Assembly: GCA_934590355.1 (NCBI GenBank) | Contig: CAKTOX010000005.1 | Coordinates: 24,951 to 88,950 of the forward strand | Direction of reading: 5' to 3' | Source: an uncultured Oscillospiraceae bacterium | Lineage (GTDB): Bacteria; Bacillota; Clostridia; Oscillospirales; Oscillospiraceae | DNA length: 64,000 bases | Shown: in pieces, positions 1 through 8,504 of the stretch | Numbering within the stretch: the stretch's first letter is position 1 | Layout of the letters: the number at the start of each line of letters is the position of its first letter | Notes under the pieces: generated by a model | Database searches by the model: none | Seen by the model: only the letters and a program-made list of their open reading frames with translations | Told to the model about the DNA's origin: nothing | Made by a program: the position numbers and the translations under genes

Positions 1-1
1 A

Positions 2-397
2 ATAAAGAGCGTCGCTAGAGAAAACTTCGTCGGCGGCTACTGCTCCGACGCGGACACAAAGGCCGTCATCGGCAAGGTCTATGCCGAAAACGGTTATCTC
101 ATGGACACCCATACCGCGGTCGCGTTCAAGAAGGTTCTTGACTATCGCACGGAAAACGCAGCCGTACCCACGGTCGTCGTATCCACCGCAAGCCCGTACA
201 AGTTCTGCGACAGCGTTCTTGAGGCCCTCTGCCAGGAAACTGCGGGAAGCGGCACGCAGCTTATTGAAAAGCTCTCGGACTTCACGAAAACGAGCGTACC
301 CAAGCCCCTTGCGGGACTTGACAAGCGCGAGAAGCGCTTTAGCCTCGTAACGGATAAGGACGACATGAAAAAGGTCGTTGCGGAGTTTTTGCTGTAA
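2..397 (+). CDS. thrC: Threonine synthase, C-terminal part (5' end outside window)
   Basis: The frame is open from base 2 to a TAA at 395-397, giving the last 131 residues. The stretch GYLMDTHTAVAF followed by a conserved TASPYKF segment is typical of the C-terminal region of PLP-dependent threonine synthase, which converts O-phosphohomoserine to threonine in the cytosol. The N-terminal part with the PLP lysine lies outside the window, so activity cannot be judged. It ends in a small hairpin and converges on the DUF1540 gene on the other strand. Identification rests on the C-terminal third only. Confidence 0.85.
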   Translation: MKSVARENFVGGYCSDADTKAVIGKVYAENGYLMDTHTAVAFKKVLDYRTENAAVPTVVVSTASPYKFCDSVLEALCQETAGSGTQLIEKLSDFTKTSVPKPLAGLDKREKRFSLVTDKDDMKKVVAEFLL

Positions 398-414
398 ACG
401 GTAAGTGATATGTA

Positions 415-428
415 GGGGCATAAGCCCC
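415..428. terminator. Small hairpin between convergent genes
   Basis: GGGGC-ATAA-GCCCC is a perfect 5-bp stem with a tetraloop, lying between the convergent thrC and DUF1540 genes. There is no real T-tract on either side, so it is a weak or Rho-assisted terminator at best, possibly working in both directions. Confidence 0.4.
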
Positions 429-435
429 GTTAAGA

Positions 436-618
436 TCAGTCGCAGCAGCCGCGGGGACAGAACGTGGAGCAGAAGGTCTCACTTTTCGTGGTGGCCTTAT
501 CGTTCTGCACCTTGATTTGCGAAGCGGAGCACTTGCAGTCGATGGTGTTGTACTTGCAGTTTGAAACATCGCAGCCGACGCCGGTGATCCGGTCGGAGCT
601 CATTTTCTTGTTGCTCAT
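436..618 (-). CDS. DUF1540 domain-containing small Cys-rich protein
   Basis: This 60-residue protein on the minus strand has a strong ribosome binding site (GGAGGTG, about 8 bases before ATG). It has eight cysteines, at positions 16, 21, 28, 30, 50, 54, 58 and 59. The pattern CxVxxCxYN...CxCxAxxIxV is the DUF1540 signature. The Cys layout suggests a metal-binding mini-protein, but the family has no firmly established function. It is one of only two minus-strand genes here and is divergent from the phosphoesterase gene at 696. Confidence 0.8.
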   Translation of the reverse strand: MSNKKMSSDRITGVGCDVSNCKYNTIDCKCSASQIKVQNDKATTKSETFCSTFCPRGCCD

Positions 619-695
619 TGTTTTTCACCTCCGGAGCGTATTGTCGTAAGACGGTATTAGTATTGCTCCGGCATCGGAAATTATACGGAGGTAGT

Positions 696-1382
696 ATGTC
701 AATATACGCGATCGGCGATCTTCATCTTTCGCTGGGTGTCAATAAGTCAATGGACGTCTTCGGCGGCCGTTGGGAAAACTATGTCGAGAAACTTCTCGGC
801 GGCTTCTCAACGCTCGGAGACGATGACCTGACGGTGCTTTGCGGCGATATAACCTGGGGAATGACCATGGATGAGGCACTGCCCGATTTTAAATTCATAG
901 ACGCACTTCCCGGAAAAAAGCTCATCATCAAGGGCAACCATGACTATTGGTGGACAACGGCAACGAAGGCAAGGGGCTTTTTCGAGCAGCACGGCATTGA
1001 TAGCATTGACGTGCTCCATAACTCCTCGGCGGAATATAACGGCATCTCGATATGCGGAACGCGCGGCTGGTTTTACGAGGAGTCAAAGGGCGTCGAGCAC
1101 GATAAGAAGATAATGAACAGGGAAGTGATGCGCCTTGAGACCTCTCTCAAGGCAGCGCAGACGGATAATATCTTTGCCTTTATGCATTATCCGCCGAAAT
1201 ATCTCGGCTATGAATGCCCCGAGCTTCTTGAGCTTCTCAATAAATATAATGTAAAGCGCTGCTGCTATGGGCATATCCACGGTGCTGGCTGCAAATTTGC
1301 GTTTAACGGTATGCAGTCGGGGACGGAATTCACGCTCGTTTCGGCGGATTTCGTGAATTTTAAACCCGTAAAGCTTATTTAG
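696..1382 (+). CDS. Calcineurin-type metallophosphoesterase
   Basis: A 228-residue cytosolic metallophosphoesterase. All family metal-ligand motifs are visible: D8-x-H10, G50-D51, G80-N-H-D83, H164 and G192-H-I-H195. The start is placed at ATG 696 because ACGGAGGTAGT precedes it directly and the protein then begins with the canonical first beta-strand (MSIYAIGDLHLS). An in-frame ATG at 618 would add 26 residues unlike the family and would overlap the divergent DUF1540 start. The substrate cannot be predicted. It lies between the DUF1540 gene and the tig promoter and looks monocistronic. Confidence 0.85.
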   Translation: MSIYAIGDLHLSLGVNKSMDVFGGRWENYVEKLLGGFSTLGDDDLTVLCGDITWGMTMDEALPDFKFIDALPGKKLIIKGNHDYWWTTATKARGFFEQHGIDSIDVLHNSSAEYNGISICGTRGWFYEESKGVEHDKKIMNREVMRLETSLKAAQTDNIFAFMHYPPKYLGYECPELLELLNKYNVKRCCYGHIHGAGCKFAFNGMQSGTEFTLVSADFVNFKPVKLI

Positions 1383-1402
1383 CAAGTGTTAAAAGAAAAT
1401 AA

Positions 1403-1431
1403 TTGCTTTTGACAGAATAATCTGCTATTAT
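1403..1431 (+). promoter_or_regulatory. Sigma-A promoter of tig, extended -10
   Basis: TGCTATTAT at 1423-1431 is an extended -10 (TGn plus TATTAT). A weak -35 (TTGCTT, 1403-1408) lies 17 bp upstream; a better-looking TTGACA at 1409-1414 is too close to pair with it. The site is 40 bp before the tig start and just after the phosphoesterase stop. Confidence 0.55.
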
Positions 1432-1470
1432 ATCTTAGTCTATGTGAATTATATTAGGAGGAATATATAA

Positions 1471-2784
1471 ATGTTAGTCAAGAACGTAGAAAAGAAAGAC
1501 TCCAAGACCGCTTCTTTTCAGGTCGAAGTCGATGCAAACGAGTTTGATAAGGCTGTGACCGAAGCATTCAACAAGAATAAGAGCAGCATCTCCATTCCCG
1601 GCTTCAGAAAAGGCAAGGCACCCCGCGCAGTAGTCGAGGGTATGTACGGCAGCGATGTGTTCTATCAGGACGCTATCGACGCACTCCTTGCTCCGGCATA
1701 TGAGCACGGCTATGATAATTGCGGCCTGCGCATCATCGGCAAGCCCGCAGTTTCCAATATGGATCTGTCCGACGACAAGATCCTCACCTTCACCTTTGAC
1801 GTTGAACTCTACCCCGAGGTCACCCTCGGCGAGTATAAGAACCTCAGCGCCGCAAAGGAGACCTTCATCATCACCGAAGAGGATGTTGACGGTCAGATCA
1901 ACGGCGTTCGCAAGCGCAACGGCCGCGTTATCGATCTTGAGCGCGAGGCTCAGATGGGCGACACCGCAGACATCGATTTCGTCGGCACTCTCGACGGCGC
2001 CGCATTTGACGGTGGAAGCGCAGAGGGCTATGAGCTTGAGCTGGGCTCCAACACCTTTGTTCCCGGTTTCGAGGAGCAGATCGTCGGCATGAACATCGGC
2101 GACGTGAAGGACATTAACATCACCTTCCCCGAGGATTACACCCCCGAGATGGCAGGCAAGGACGTCGTATTCAAGGTTACCCTTAACGGTCTTTCCATGA
2201 CCGAGCTGCCCGAGCTTGACGACGACTTCGTTCAGGATGTTTCCGAGTTCAACACCGTCGAGGAGTACAGAGCAGACACCCGCAAGGATATGGAGCGCGT
2301 CATGCAGGAGCAGATGGACGCAAAGTGGCGCACCGCCATCATGACTCAGGCATGCAACAACATGACCGTTGAGATCCCCGAGAGCATGATGGAGGAGAAG
2401 ATCGACGAGCTCATCCGCAGCTACGCCGCAAACTTCGGCCTCACCGACCCGAAGATGACCACCGACGACATCAAGAACATGATGGGTCTTGACGAGGAGG
2501 CTATCAACGCAACCATTCGTCCCGCAGCCGAGTACCAGATCAAGCAGGAGCTCCTTCTCGACGCTATCGTTACTGCCGAGAACATCGAGATCACCGACGA
2601 GGAGCTTGAGGATTACATCAAGGGCGCAGCCGAGACCGTCGGCGTGACCGCAGACCAGATCCGTCAGTACTTCGGTGAGGAGTATATCAAGAACGAGTTC
2701 AAGAAAGAAAAGGCAAGCAAGATCGTTATCGAGTCTGCTGTCGAAACGGCTCCCGAGGCCGCTCCCGAAGCAGAGGCTGAATAA
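1471..2784 (+). CDS. tig: Trigger factor (ribosome-associated chaperone)
   Basis: A 437-residue trigger factor, the chaperone and peptidyl-prolyl isomerase that docks at the ribosomal exit tunnel. The N-terminal ribosome-binding domain carries the GFRKGKAPR signature at about residues 44-52. An FKBP-type PPIase domain follows at about 160-245 (GDTADIDFVGTLDG...FVPGFEEQIVGM...FPEDY), then the helical substrate-binding C-domain and an acidic Ala/Glu/Pro-rich tail. The start has AGGAGG 10 bases upstream. It is followed by clpP and clpX, the usual Gram-positive order, linking nascent-chain folding to proteolysis. Confidence 0.97.
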   Translation: MLVKNVEKKDSKTASFQVEVDANEFDKAVTEAFNKNKSSISIPGFRKGKAPRAVVEGMYGSDVFYQDAIDALLAPAYEHGYDNCGLRIIGKPAVSNMDLSDDKILTFTFDVELYPEVTLGEYKNLSAAKETFIITEEDVDGQINGVRKRNGRVIDLEREAQMGDTADIDFVGTLDGAAFDGGSAEGYELELGSNTFVPGFEEQIVGMNIGDVKDINITFPEDYTPEMAGKDVVFKVTLNGLSMTELPELDDDFVQDVSEFNTVEEYRADTRKDMERVMQEQMDAKWRTAIMTQACNNMTVEIPESMMEEKIDELIRSYAANFGLTDPKMTTDDIKNMMGLDEEAINATIRPAAEYQIKQELLLDAIVTAENIEITDEELEDYIKGAAETVGVTADQIRQYFGEEYIKNEFKKEKASKIVIESAVETAPEAAPEAEAE

Positions 2785-2846
2785 TCTGCCTGATTTTCGG
2801 ATATGATCTCCTGGATAAGCAGAACAAAACGAAAGGAGACTTTTAA

Positions 2847-3428
2847 ATGAGTTTAGTACCTTATGTAGTAGAGCAGACAAGCCGCGGAGAGCGTTCGTAT
2901 GACATTTTCTCCAGACTTCTCAACGACCGCATAATTATGCTGTCCGAGGAAGTCAACGACGCTACCGCCAGCCTCATCGTCGCCCAGCTTCTTTATCTTG
3001 AAGCGCAGGATCCCGATAAGGATATACAGTTCTACATCAACAGCCCCGGCGGAAGCGTAACCGCAGGCATGGCTATTTATGACACCATGCAGTATATTAA
3101 GCCCGACGTATCGACCATTTGCATCGGTATGGCGGCATCAATGGGTGCGTTCCTGCTGTCGAGCGGCGCAAAGGGCAAGCGCCTTGCTCTGCCCAATGCC
3201 GAGATAATGATACACCAGCCCTCCGGCGGAAGTCAGGGTCAGTGCACCGATATCCAGATCCAGGCCGAGCAGATCCTTAAGATAAAGAAAAACCTCAACA
3301 GGATCCTCGCGGAGAACACTGGCAAGGATATCGCGACCGTTGAAAGGGACTGTGAGCGCGATCACTTTATGTCCGCACAGGAAGCCCTTGAATACGGCCT
3401 TATCGACAAGGTTATAACCAAGCGATGA
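2847..3428 (+). CDS. clpP: ATP-dependent Clp protease proteolytic subunit
   Basis: A 193-residue ClpP serine protease with the catalytic triad at the canonical places: Ser98 (GMAASMGAF), His123 (MIHQP) and Asp172. It forms the tetradecameric barrel that degrades substrates unfolded by ClpX, encoded next door. Length is normal for the family and there is no prosequence extension. The start ATG is preceded by AAAGGAG at a good distance. A 62-bp gap separates it from tig and a perfect hairpin separates it from clpX. Confidence 0.98.
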   Translation: MSLVPYVVEQTSRGERSYDIFSRLLNDRIIMLSEEVNDATASLIVAQLLYLEAQDPDKDIQFYINSPGGSVTAGMAIYDTMQYIKPDVSTICIGMAASMGAFLLSSGAKGKRLALPNAEIMIHQPSGGSQGQCTDIQIQAEQILKIKKNLNRILAENTGKDIATVERDCERDHFMSAQEALEYGLIDKVITKR

Positions 3429-3432
3429 CTGT

Positions 3433-3456
3433 ATGGGGGAACTTTGGTTCCCCCAT
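3433..3456 (+). other. Perfect hairpin in the clpP-clpX gap
   Basis: ATGGGGGAAC-TTTG-GTTCCCCCAT is a perfect 10-bp stem with a 4-base loop. It lies 4 bases after the clpP stop and 30 bases before the clpX start. There is no run of T after it, so it may be a processing or 3'-stability element for clpP mRNA, or a partial terminator, within a tig-clpP-clpX transcript. Confidence 0.55.
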
Positions 3457-3485
3457 CTTCATACACGAAAACTTGAGGTAAACTA

Positions 3486-4727
3486 ATGGCAAGAACAGAC
3501 GACAGAAAGAGCATTCGCTGCTCCTTCTGCGGAAAAACTCAGGCGCAGGCCGGCAGACTCATTGCCGGAAACGGCGCTTATATATGCGATGAGTGCATAA
3601 ATCTCTGCATGAGCATCATTGCCGAGGACGAGCAGCTCCCGGTTCACGATTCTCAGGGCAATCGCCTCAGATTTGAGGAGCTTCCCAAGCCCGCGCAGAT
3701 AAAGGCAAAGCTTGATGAGTATATCGTCGGGCAGGACAGGGCGAAGGTCATTCTGTCCGTTGCGGTGTACAATCACTATAAGCGTATTCTTTATGCAGCA
3801 GATAACGACGTTGAGCTCCAAAAGAGCAATATTCTGCTCATTGGTCCCACCGGCAGCGGCAAGACCCTGTTTGCGCAGTCGCTTGCGAAGATGCTCAACG
3901 TGCCCTTTGCGATAGCCGACGCAACGACGCTCACCGAGGCCGGCTATGTCGGAGAGGACGTTGAAAATATCCTGCTGCGCCTTCTTCAGGCGGCGGATTT
4001 CGACGTTGAGCGCGCCGAAAAGGGCATAATATACATTGATGAGATAGACAAGATCGCCCGCAAGAGCGAAAATACTTCCATAACCCGCGACGTGTCCGGC
4101 GAGGGCGTGCAGCAGGCTCTGCTGAAGCTGCTTGAGGGCACGGTCGCAAACGTGCCGCCTCAGGGTGGACGCAAGCACCCTCATCAGGAGTTTATAAAGG
4201 TGGACACCACCAATATCCTCTTTATTTGCGGCGGTGCCTTCGACGGCTTGGATAAGATAATCGAAAAGCGCACCGATAAAAAGAGCATGGGCTTCGGCGC
4301 GGAGATAAAAAGCTCGACCGAGCGCGATGTCGGTGAGCTTCTCGGTCAGGCTCAGCAGCACGATCTGCTTAAGTTCGGCATTATCCCCGAGCTCATCGGC
4401 CGCCTTCCCGTGATTGCACCGCTCACGTCCTTGAAGCGCGAGGATCTCGTGCGCATACTCACCGAGCCCAAAAACGCCATGACCAAGCAGTACGAGGCGC
4501 TGATGGGCTATGACGGCGTGGAGCTTGTATATGAAAAGGATGCTCTTGAAGCCGTGGCGGATAAGGCCATCGAAATGAAGATCGGCGCTCGCGGTCTGCG
4601 CAGCGTCATGGAGAACATTATGACCGACATAATGTACACGGTGCCCTCCGAGCACGATATCAAAAAGGTCATCGTGACTGCGGACTGTGTCCGAAACGGC
4701 ACCGGCCCCGATGTAATACGCAAATAA
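3486..4727 (+). CDS. clpX: ATP-dependent Clp protease ATP-binding subunit ClpX
   Basis: A 413-residue AAA+ unfoldase. The N-terminal C4 zinc finger uses Cys12, Cys15, Cys34 and Cys37. A Walker A (GPTGSGKT) is at about residues 118-125, and Walker B (IIYIDEIDKI) and the C-terminal small domain follow. It recognises tagged substrates and feeds them into ClpP, encoded directly upstream. The length is normal and all functional parts are present. Confidence 0.98.
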   Translation: MARTDDRKSIRCSFCGKTQAQAGRLIAGNGAYICDECINLCMSIIAEDEQLPVHDSQGNRLRFEELPKPAQIKAKLDEYIVGQDRAKVILSVAVYNHYKRILYAADNDVELQKSNILLIGPTGSGKTLFAQSLAKMLNVPFAIADATTLTEAGYVGEDVENILLRLLQAADFDVERAEKGIIYIDEIDKIARKSENTSITRDVSGEGVQQALLKLLEGTVANVPPQGGRKHPHQEFIKVDTTNILFICGGAFDGLDKIIEKRTDKKSMGFGAEIKSSTERDVGELLGQAQQHDLLKFGIIPELIGRLPVIAPLTSLKREDLVRILTEPKNAMTKQYEALMGYDGVELVYEKDALEAVADKAIEMKIGARGLRSVMENIMTDIMYTVPSEHDIKKVIVTADCVRNGTGPDVIRK

Positions 4728-4735
4728 CGTTTATC

Positions 4736-4767
4736 GCAGCAAGACGGGGCTTGCCTTGTCTTGCTGC
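4736..4767 (+). terminator. Hairpin between clpX and lon
   Basis: GCAGCAAGAC at 4736-4745 pairs perfectly with GTCTTGCTGC at 4758-4767 around a 12-base loop, followed by the modest T-rich run GCTTTATTAT. It starts 8 bases after the clpX stop and 33 bases before lon. It is best read as a leaky terminator or attenuator that would lower lon expression relative to clpPX. Confidence 0.5.
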
Positions 4768-4799
4768 GCTTTATTATCCCTCAGAAGGAGGTTAAGCAT

Positions 4800-7202
4800 A
4801 TGAACGAAAACAGAAAAACGAACGATCGTGCAATGGCTGTTTTGCCTCTGCGCGGACTTAACATATTCCCCGGAATGCTCCTGAGCTTTGATGTAGAGCG
4901 CCCGGTGTCGCTTGCCGCTCTTAACTGCGCGGCTTCCGCAGATCAGGAAATATTCCTCGTGCCGCAGAAGGATATATCGACCGACATGCCCCAGAAGGAC
5001 GACCTGTATAAATACGGCGTTGTCTGCCGTGTGCGTCAGCTCGTGCGCCAGCCCGGCGGCAAGCTTTGCAAGGTAATGGCAGAGGGCGTATACCGCGGAA
5101 AGATCAAGGAGATGCTCTCCGAGCAACCGTATTTCTTCGCGGAGATCGAGGCGGTACCCGACAAGCCCGAAAAGCTCTCCGAGGCAAGACGCGACGCGCT
5201 TATCCGCACCGTGGTGAGCCTTTTTGACGAGTATATCCAGCTTTCCGGCACTATGCCTCCGGAAATGCTTTTAAATCTTGTCGTGAACCATGACCCGGCG
5301 TTTGTCGCTGACTATACAGCACAAAATGTCCGCCTTGACTACCGCCAGAAGCAGGTGCTCTTGGAAGAGCTTCATCCCGGACGCAGACTCGAAATGCTCA
5401 TCGAAATGCTCAACCACGAGCTTAATGTTATGAACATCGAGCAGGAGCTCAACGACGCCACCAACGAGCAGGTCAACCGCAGCCAGCGCGACTACTACCT
5501 GCGCGAGCAGATGAAGATAATCCAGCAGGAGCTCGGCGAGGACGACTCGGCTGACGACATAGGCGAGTACCGCGATAAGATCCGCGCACTTACTCTCCCC
5601 AAGGAAATCGAGGAAAAGCTCCTCAAGGAGGTCTCGCATCTTGCAAAGCAGCCCTTCGGCTCGACCGAGGCTACCGTTATCCGTGGCTACCTTGACGTTT
5701 GCCTTGAGCTGCCGTGGAATATAAAGACCAAGGAAACGACGGACATTGAAAAGGCGAGAAGGGTGCTCGACGTGGATCATTTCGGACTTGAGAAGGTCAA
5801 GGAGCGTGTGATCGAGCATCTTGCCGTAAAAGCTCTTGCGCCTAAGATGAACGGCAGCCTTCTGTGCCTTGTCGGGCCTCCGGGCACAGGTAAAACCAGC
5901 ATCGCAATGAGTATCGCGCGCGCCACCGACCGCAACTGCGTGCGCATATCCCTCGGCGGCGTGCATGACGAGGCTGAGATACGCGGACACAGAAAAACCT
6001 ATGTCGGCGCAATGCCCGGCAGGATTATCTCCGGCATTCGTCAGGCAAAGAGCATGAACCCCGTCATGGTGCTTGACGAGATCGACAAGCTCGGCTCGGA
6101 TTACCGCGGCGACCCGTCGGCAGCGCTGCTTGAGGCGCTTGACCCCGAGCAGAACGCAACCTTCCGCGACAACTTCCTTGAGCTGCCATTTGACCTCTCC
6201 GAGGTGTTTTTCATAACGACCGCAAACTCCCTTGACACCATACCCAGAGCGCTTCTCGACCGTATGGAGGTCATTGAGCTCTCAAGCTATACCGATGAGG
6301 AAAAGCTCAGCATTGCAAAGCAGTATCTGCTGCCCAAGCAGCGCAAAAAGCACGGTCTTAAGGCGTCGCAGCTCAAGATAAGCGACGATGCGATACGCGA
6401 AATGGTGTCGTATTACACGCGCGAATCGGGCGTTCGAAATCTTGAGCGCAGGATAGCCGCAGTGTGCCGCAAGACGGCAGTCGCGATAGCACAAGGAGAG
6501 CGAAAGAGCGTTTTCCTGCGCGCAGGTGCGCTTGAGAAGTATCTCGGCGCGCCGAAGTTTAAGTCCGAGCAGCGCCGCCTGAAGGACGAGGTCGGTCTCG
6601 TGCGCGGCCTTGCTTGGACGAGCGTAGGCGGCGAGGTGCTTGACGTCGAGGCCGCGGTCGTAGACGGCAGCGGCAAGCTCGAGCTCACCGGCAACCTCGG
6701 CAAGGTTATGAAAGAATCCTGCCAGGCGGCAGTGACCTATATAAGAAGCAGAGCATCACAGCTCGGCATCGACGCGGATTTTTACAAGACGAAGGATATT
6801 CACATCCACTTCCCCGAAGGCGCGGTACCCAAGGACGGCCCCTCCGCAGGTGTTACCGTCTGCACCGCGATCGCTTCCGCGCTCACCGGAACTCCCGTTC
6901 GCCGTGACGTTGCGATGACGGGCGAGATCAGCCTGCGCGGCAGAGTGCTTGCGATAGGCGGGCTTCGTGAAAAGACCATGGCTGCAATGCGCAGCGGTGT
7001 CAGCACGGTAATAATCCCCGCGGATAACGAGTCCGACCTCAAGGAGATAGACCCCACCGTCCGCTCGGCCCTGAATTTTGTTCTTGCCGACAGTGCGGAC
7101 AAGGTGCTTGAAACGGCGCTCGTGCGCAAGGACACGGAGCCAAAGGGAGAGGTAATTCTTCCCGTGCAGGGCAAAAAATCCCGCCCTCGCATCAGACAGT
7201 AG
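4800..7202 (+). CDS. lon: ATP-dependent protease Lon (LonA type)
   Basis: An 800-residue soluble LonA. The order is an N-terminal substrate-binding domain (LPLRGLNIFPGM...), a coiled-coil helical region at about residues 200-270, an AAA+ module with Walker A GPPGTGKTS near residue 360, and a C-terminal protease domain with the catalytic Ser in KDGPSAG (about 681) and Lys in LREKTMAA (about 724). The ATG at 4800 is chosen over an in-frame codon at 4761 because AAGGAGG lies 7-8 bases before it and the upstream codons fall in the clpX-lon hairpin. It follows clpX and precedes ysxC, a common Firmicutes order. Confidence 0.97.
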   Translation: MNENRKTNDRAMAVLPLRGLNIFPGMLLSFDVERPVSLAALNCAASADQEIFLVPQKDISTDMPQKDDLYKYGVVCRVRQLVRQPGGKLCKVMAEGVYRGKIKEMLSEQPYFFAEIEAVPDKPEKLSEARRDALIRTVVSLFDEYIQLSGTMPPEMLLNLVVNHDPAFVADYTAQNVRLDYRQKQVLLEELHPGRRLEMLIEMLNHELNVMNIEQELNDATNEQVNRSQRDYYLREQMKIIQQELGEDDSADDIGEYRDKIRALTLPKEIEEKLLKEVSHLAKQPFGSTEATVIRGYLDVCLELPWNIKTKETTDIEKARRVLDVDHFGLEKVKERVIEHLAVKALAPKMNGSLLCLVGPPGTGKTSIAMSIARATDRNCVRISLGGVHDEAEIRGHRKTYVGAMPGRIISGIRQAKSMNPVMVLDEIDKLGSDYRGDPSAALLEALDPEQNATFRDNFLELPFDLSEVFFITTANSLDTIPRALLDRMEVIELSSYTDEEKLSIAKQYLLPKQRKKHGLKASQLKISDDAIREMVSYYTRESGVRNLERRIAAVCRKTAVAIAQGERKSVFLRAGALEKYLGAPKFKSEQRRLKDEVGLVRGLAWTSVGGEVLDVEAAVVDGSGKLELTGNLGKVMKESCQAAVTYIRSRASQLGIDADFYKTKDIHIHFPEGAVPKDGPSAGVTVCTAIASALTGTPVRRDVAMTGEISLRGRVLAIGGLREKTMAAMRSGVSTVIIPADNESDLKEIDPTVRSALNFVLADSADKVLETALVRKDTEPKGEVILPVQGKKSRPRIRQ

Positions 7203-7209
7203 GTGAATT

Positions 7210-7800
7210 ATGGCACAGATTAACTTAAATAATGCCGAATTCATAAAAAGCGCGGCTTCATCGTCGGGATTTATCCGCGATGCGCTGCCCAATATCGTAT
7301 TTTCCGGCAAGTCAAACGTCGGCAAGTCGTCTGTTATTAACAGGCTCTTAAACCGCAAAAACTTCGCAAGAGTGGGTCAGTCGCCCGGCAAGACTATTCA
7401 TGTCAATTACTTTCTCATTGATAAGAGAGCATATTTCGTTGACCTCCCCGGCTACGGCTACGCAAAGGTCGCCAAATCCGAGCGCGAGCGCTGGGGAAAA
7501 CTCATGGAGGAGTTTTTTGCTGCCGAGGGTCTTATTGATTTGGGCGTAATGATAGTTGACTCACGTCACAAGCCGACGGCTGACGATATAACGATGGCGC
7601 AGTGGTTTAAAAGCACCGGTTGCCCGCTCGTCGTGGTCGCAAATAAGTGCGATAAGCTCAAAAAGAGCGAGGTCGAGCCTAATCTTGAGCTTATCCGCCT
7701 CACGCTGGAGCTTGAGCAGAGCGTTCCGCTCATACTCTTTTCGGCAGAGAAGGGGATAGGGCGGGATGAGCTGATGGCGAAGATACTTGAGTATGTTTAA
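7210..7800 (+). CDS. engB: Ribosome biogenesis GTPase YsxC/EngB (YihA family)
   Basis: A 196-residue GTPase needed for late assembly of the 50S subunit. Visible G motifs are G1 FSGKSNVGKSSVINRLL (about residues 31-47), G3 DLPGYGYA and G4 NKCDKL. It starts 7 bases after the lon stop and shares the lon transcript, the same lon-ysxC pairing as in Bacillus. The length and motifs are ordinary for the family. Confidence 0.96.
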   Translation: MAQINLNNAEFIKSAASSSGFIRDALPNIVFSGKSNVGKSSVINRLLNRKNFARVGQSPGKTIHVNYFLIDKRAYFVDLPGYGYAKVAKSERERWGKLMEEFFAAEGLIDLGVMIVDSRHKPTADDITMAQWFKSTGCPLVVVANKCDKLKKSEVEPNLELIRLTLELEQSVPLILFSAEKGIGRDELMAKILEYV

Positions 7801-7812
7801 GGACGTGACAAA

Positions 7813-8502
7813 TTGAATTCCTTTGGCGATATAATGCGAAATCTTGACTGGTCGGTACCGGTTCAGATGCTTCTGTCCGTTATTCCGGCTCTGCTGTGCA
7901 TAACCCTGCACGAGCTAAGCCACGGTTTTGTCGCATATAAGCTCGGCGATAACACGGCAAAAAATATGGGCAGGCTCACGCTCAATCCCATTAAGCACCT
8001 CGATATTGTCGGCCTTATAATGATGGTCGTGTTTAAATTCGGCTGGGCAAAGCCCGTGCCTGTCAATATGCGCAACTTCAAGCACCCCAAGCGCGGAATG
8101 GCGCTGACCGCTCTGGCGGGTCCAGTCGCGAACGTCATCATCTGCTGCGTGTTCCTGTTTATCTATGGGTTTATCTACATACCCTGCACAGTGGCGGGCG
8201 GCTTTTGGACGGACGTGCTTGATATGGTGCAGGTCACCGCGTATTTGAGCATTGCCTTTGCGGTGTTTAACCTCATACCCGTCCCGCCGCTTGACGGCTC
8301 GAAGGTGCTGTTTTCGCTGCTGGACGACGAAAAATACTATAAACTCATGTACTACGAGCGCTATGGTATGCTTATCCTTGTTGCGCTTATTGCCACCGAT
8401 ATACTTGCCGATCCGCTCAGAATAGCCACGCAGCTTGCGTATGGCATACTGTTTCCGTTTGCGAGATGGGGGCTCAGCCTCTCAAAACTGTTGTTTTACT
8501 GA
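7813..8502 (+). CDS. M50 family site-2-protease-like membrane peptidase
   Basis: A 229-residue polytopic membrane protein with the intramembrane zinc motif HELSH (ITLHELSHG, about residues 34-38) and the second metal motif NLIPVPPLDG near residue 160. This is the short M50 type without a PDZ domain, like Bacillus YwhC. The start is TTG at 7813, with AAGGA 9 bases upstream overlapping the engB stop; an in-frame ATG at 7834 lacks a ribosome binding site. It is followed after 2 bases by scpA, so it is translationally coupled. Its substrate is unknown. Confidence 0.9.
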   Translation: MNSFGDIMRNLDWSVPVQMLLSVIPALLCITLHELSHGFVAYKLGDNTAKNMGRLTLNPIKHLDIVGLIMMVVFKFGWAKPVPVNMRNFKHPKRGMALTALAGPVANVIICCVFLFIYGFIYIPCTVAGGFWTDVLDMVQVTAYLSIAFAVFNLIPVPPLDGSKVLFSLLDDEKYYKLMYYERYGMLILVALIATDILADPLRIATQLAYGILFPFARWGLSLSKLLFY

Positions 8503-8504
8503 CT

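Noticed and set aside
618..695. Upstream ATG extension of the metallophosphoesterase
   Set aside because: The extension is not like the family, overlaps the divergent DUF1540 start, and a far better ribosome binding site lies before ATG 696.
1474..2880. 468-codon open frame on the minus strand opposite tig
   Set aside because: It mirrors the codon structure of tig (GC-rich third positions remove stops on the other strand), has low-complexity Leu/Val/Asp/Gly composition and no recognisable domain or ribosome binding site.
3483..4655. 390-codon open frame on the minus strand opposite clpX
   Set aside because: Antisense shadow of a highly conserved gene with no start signal or domain.
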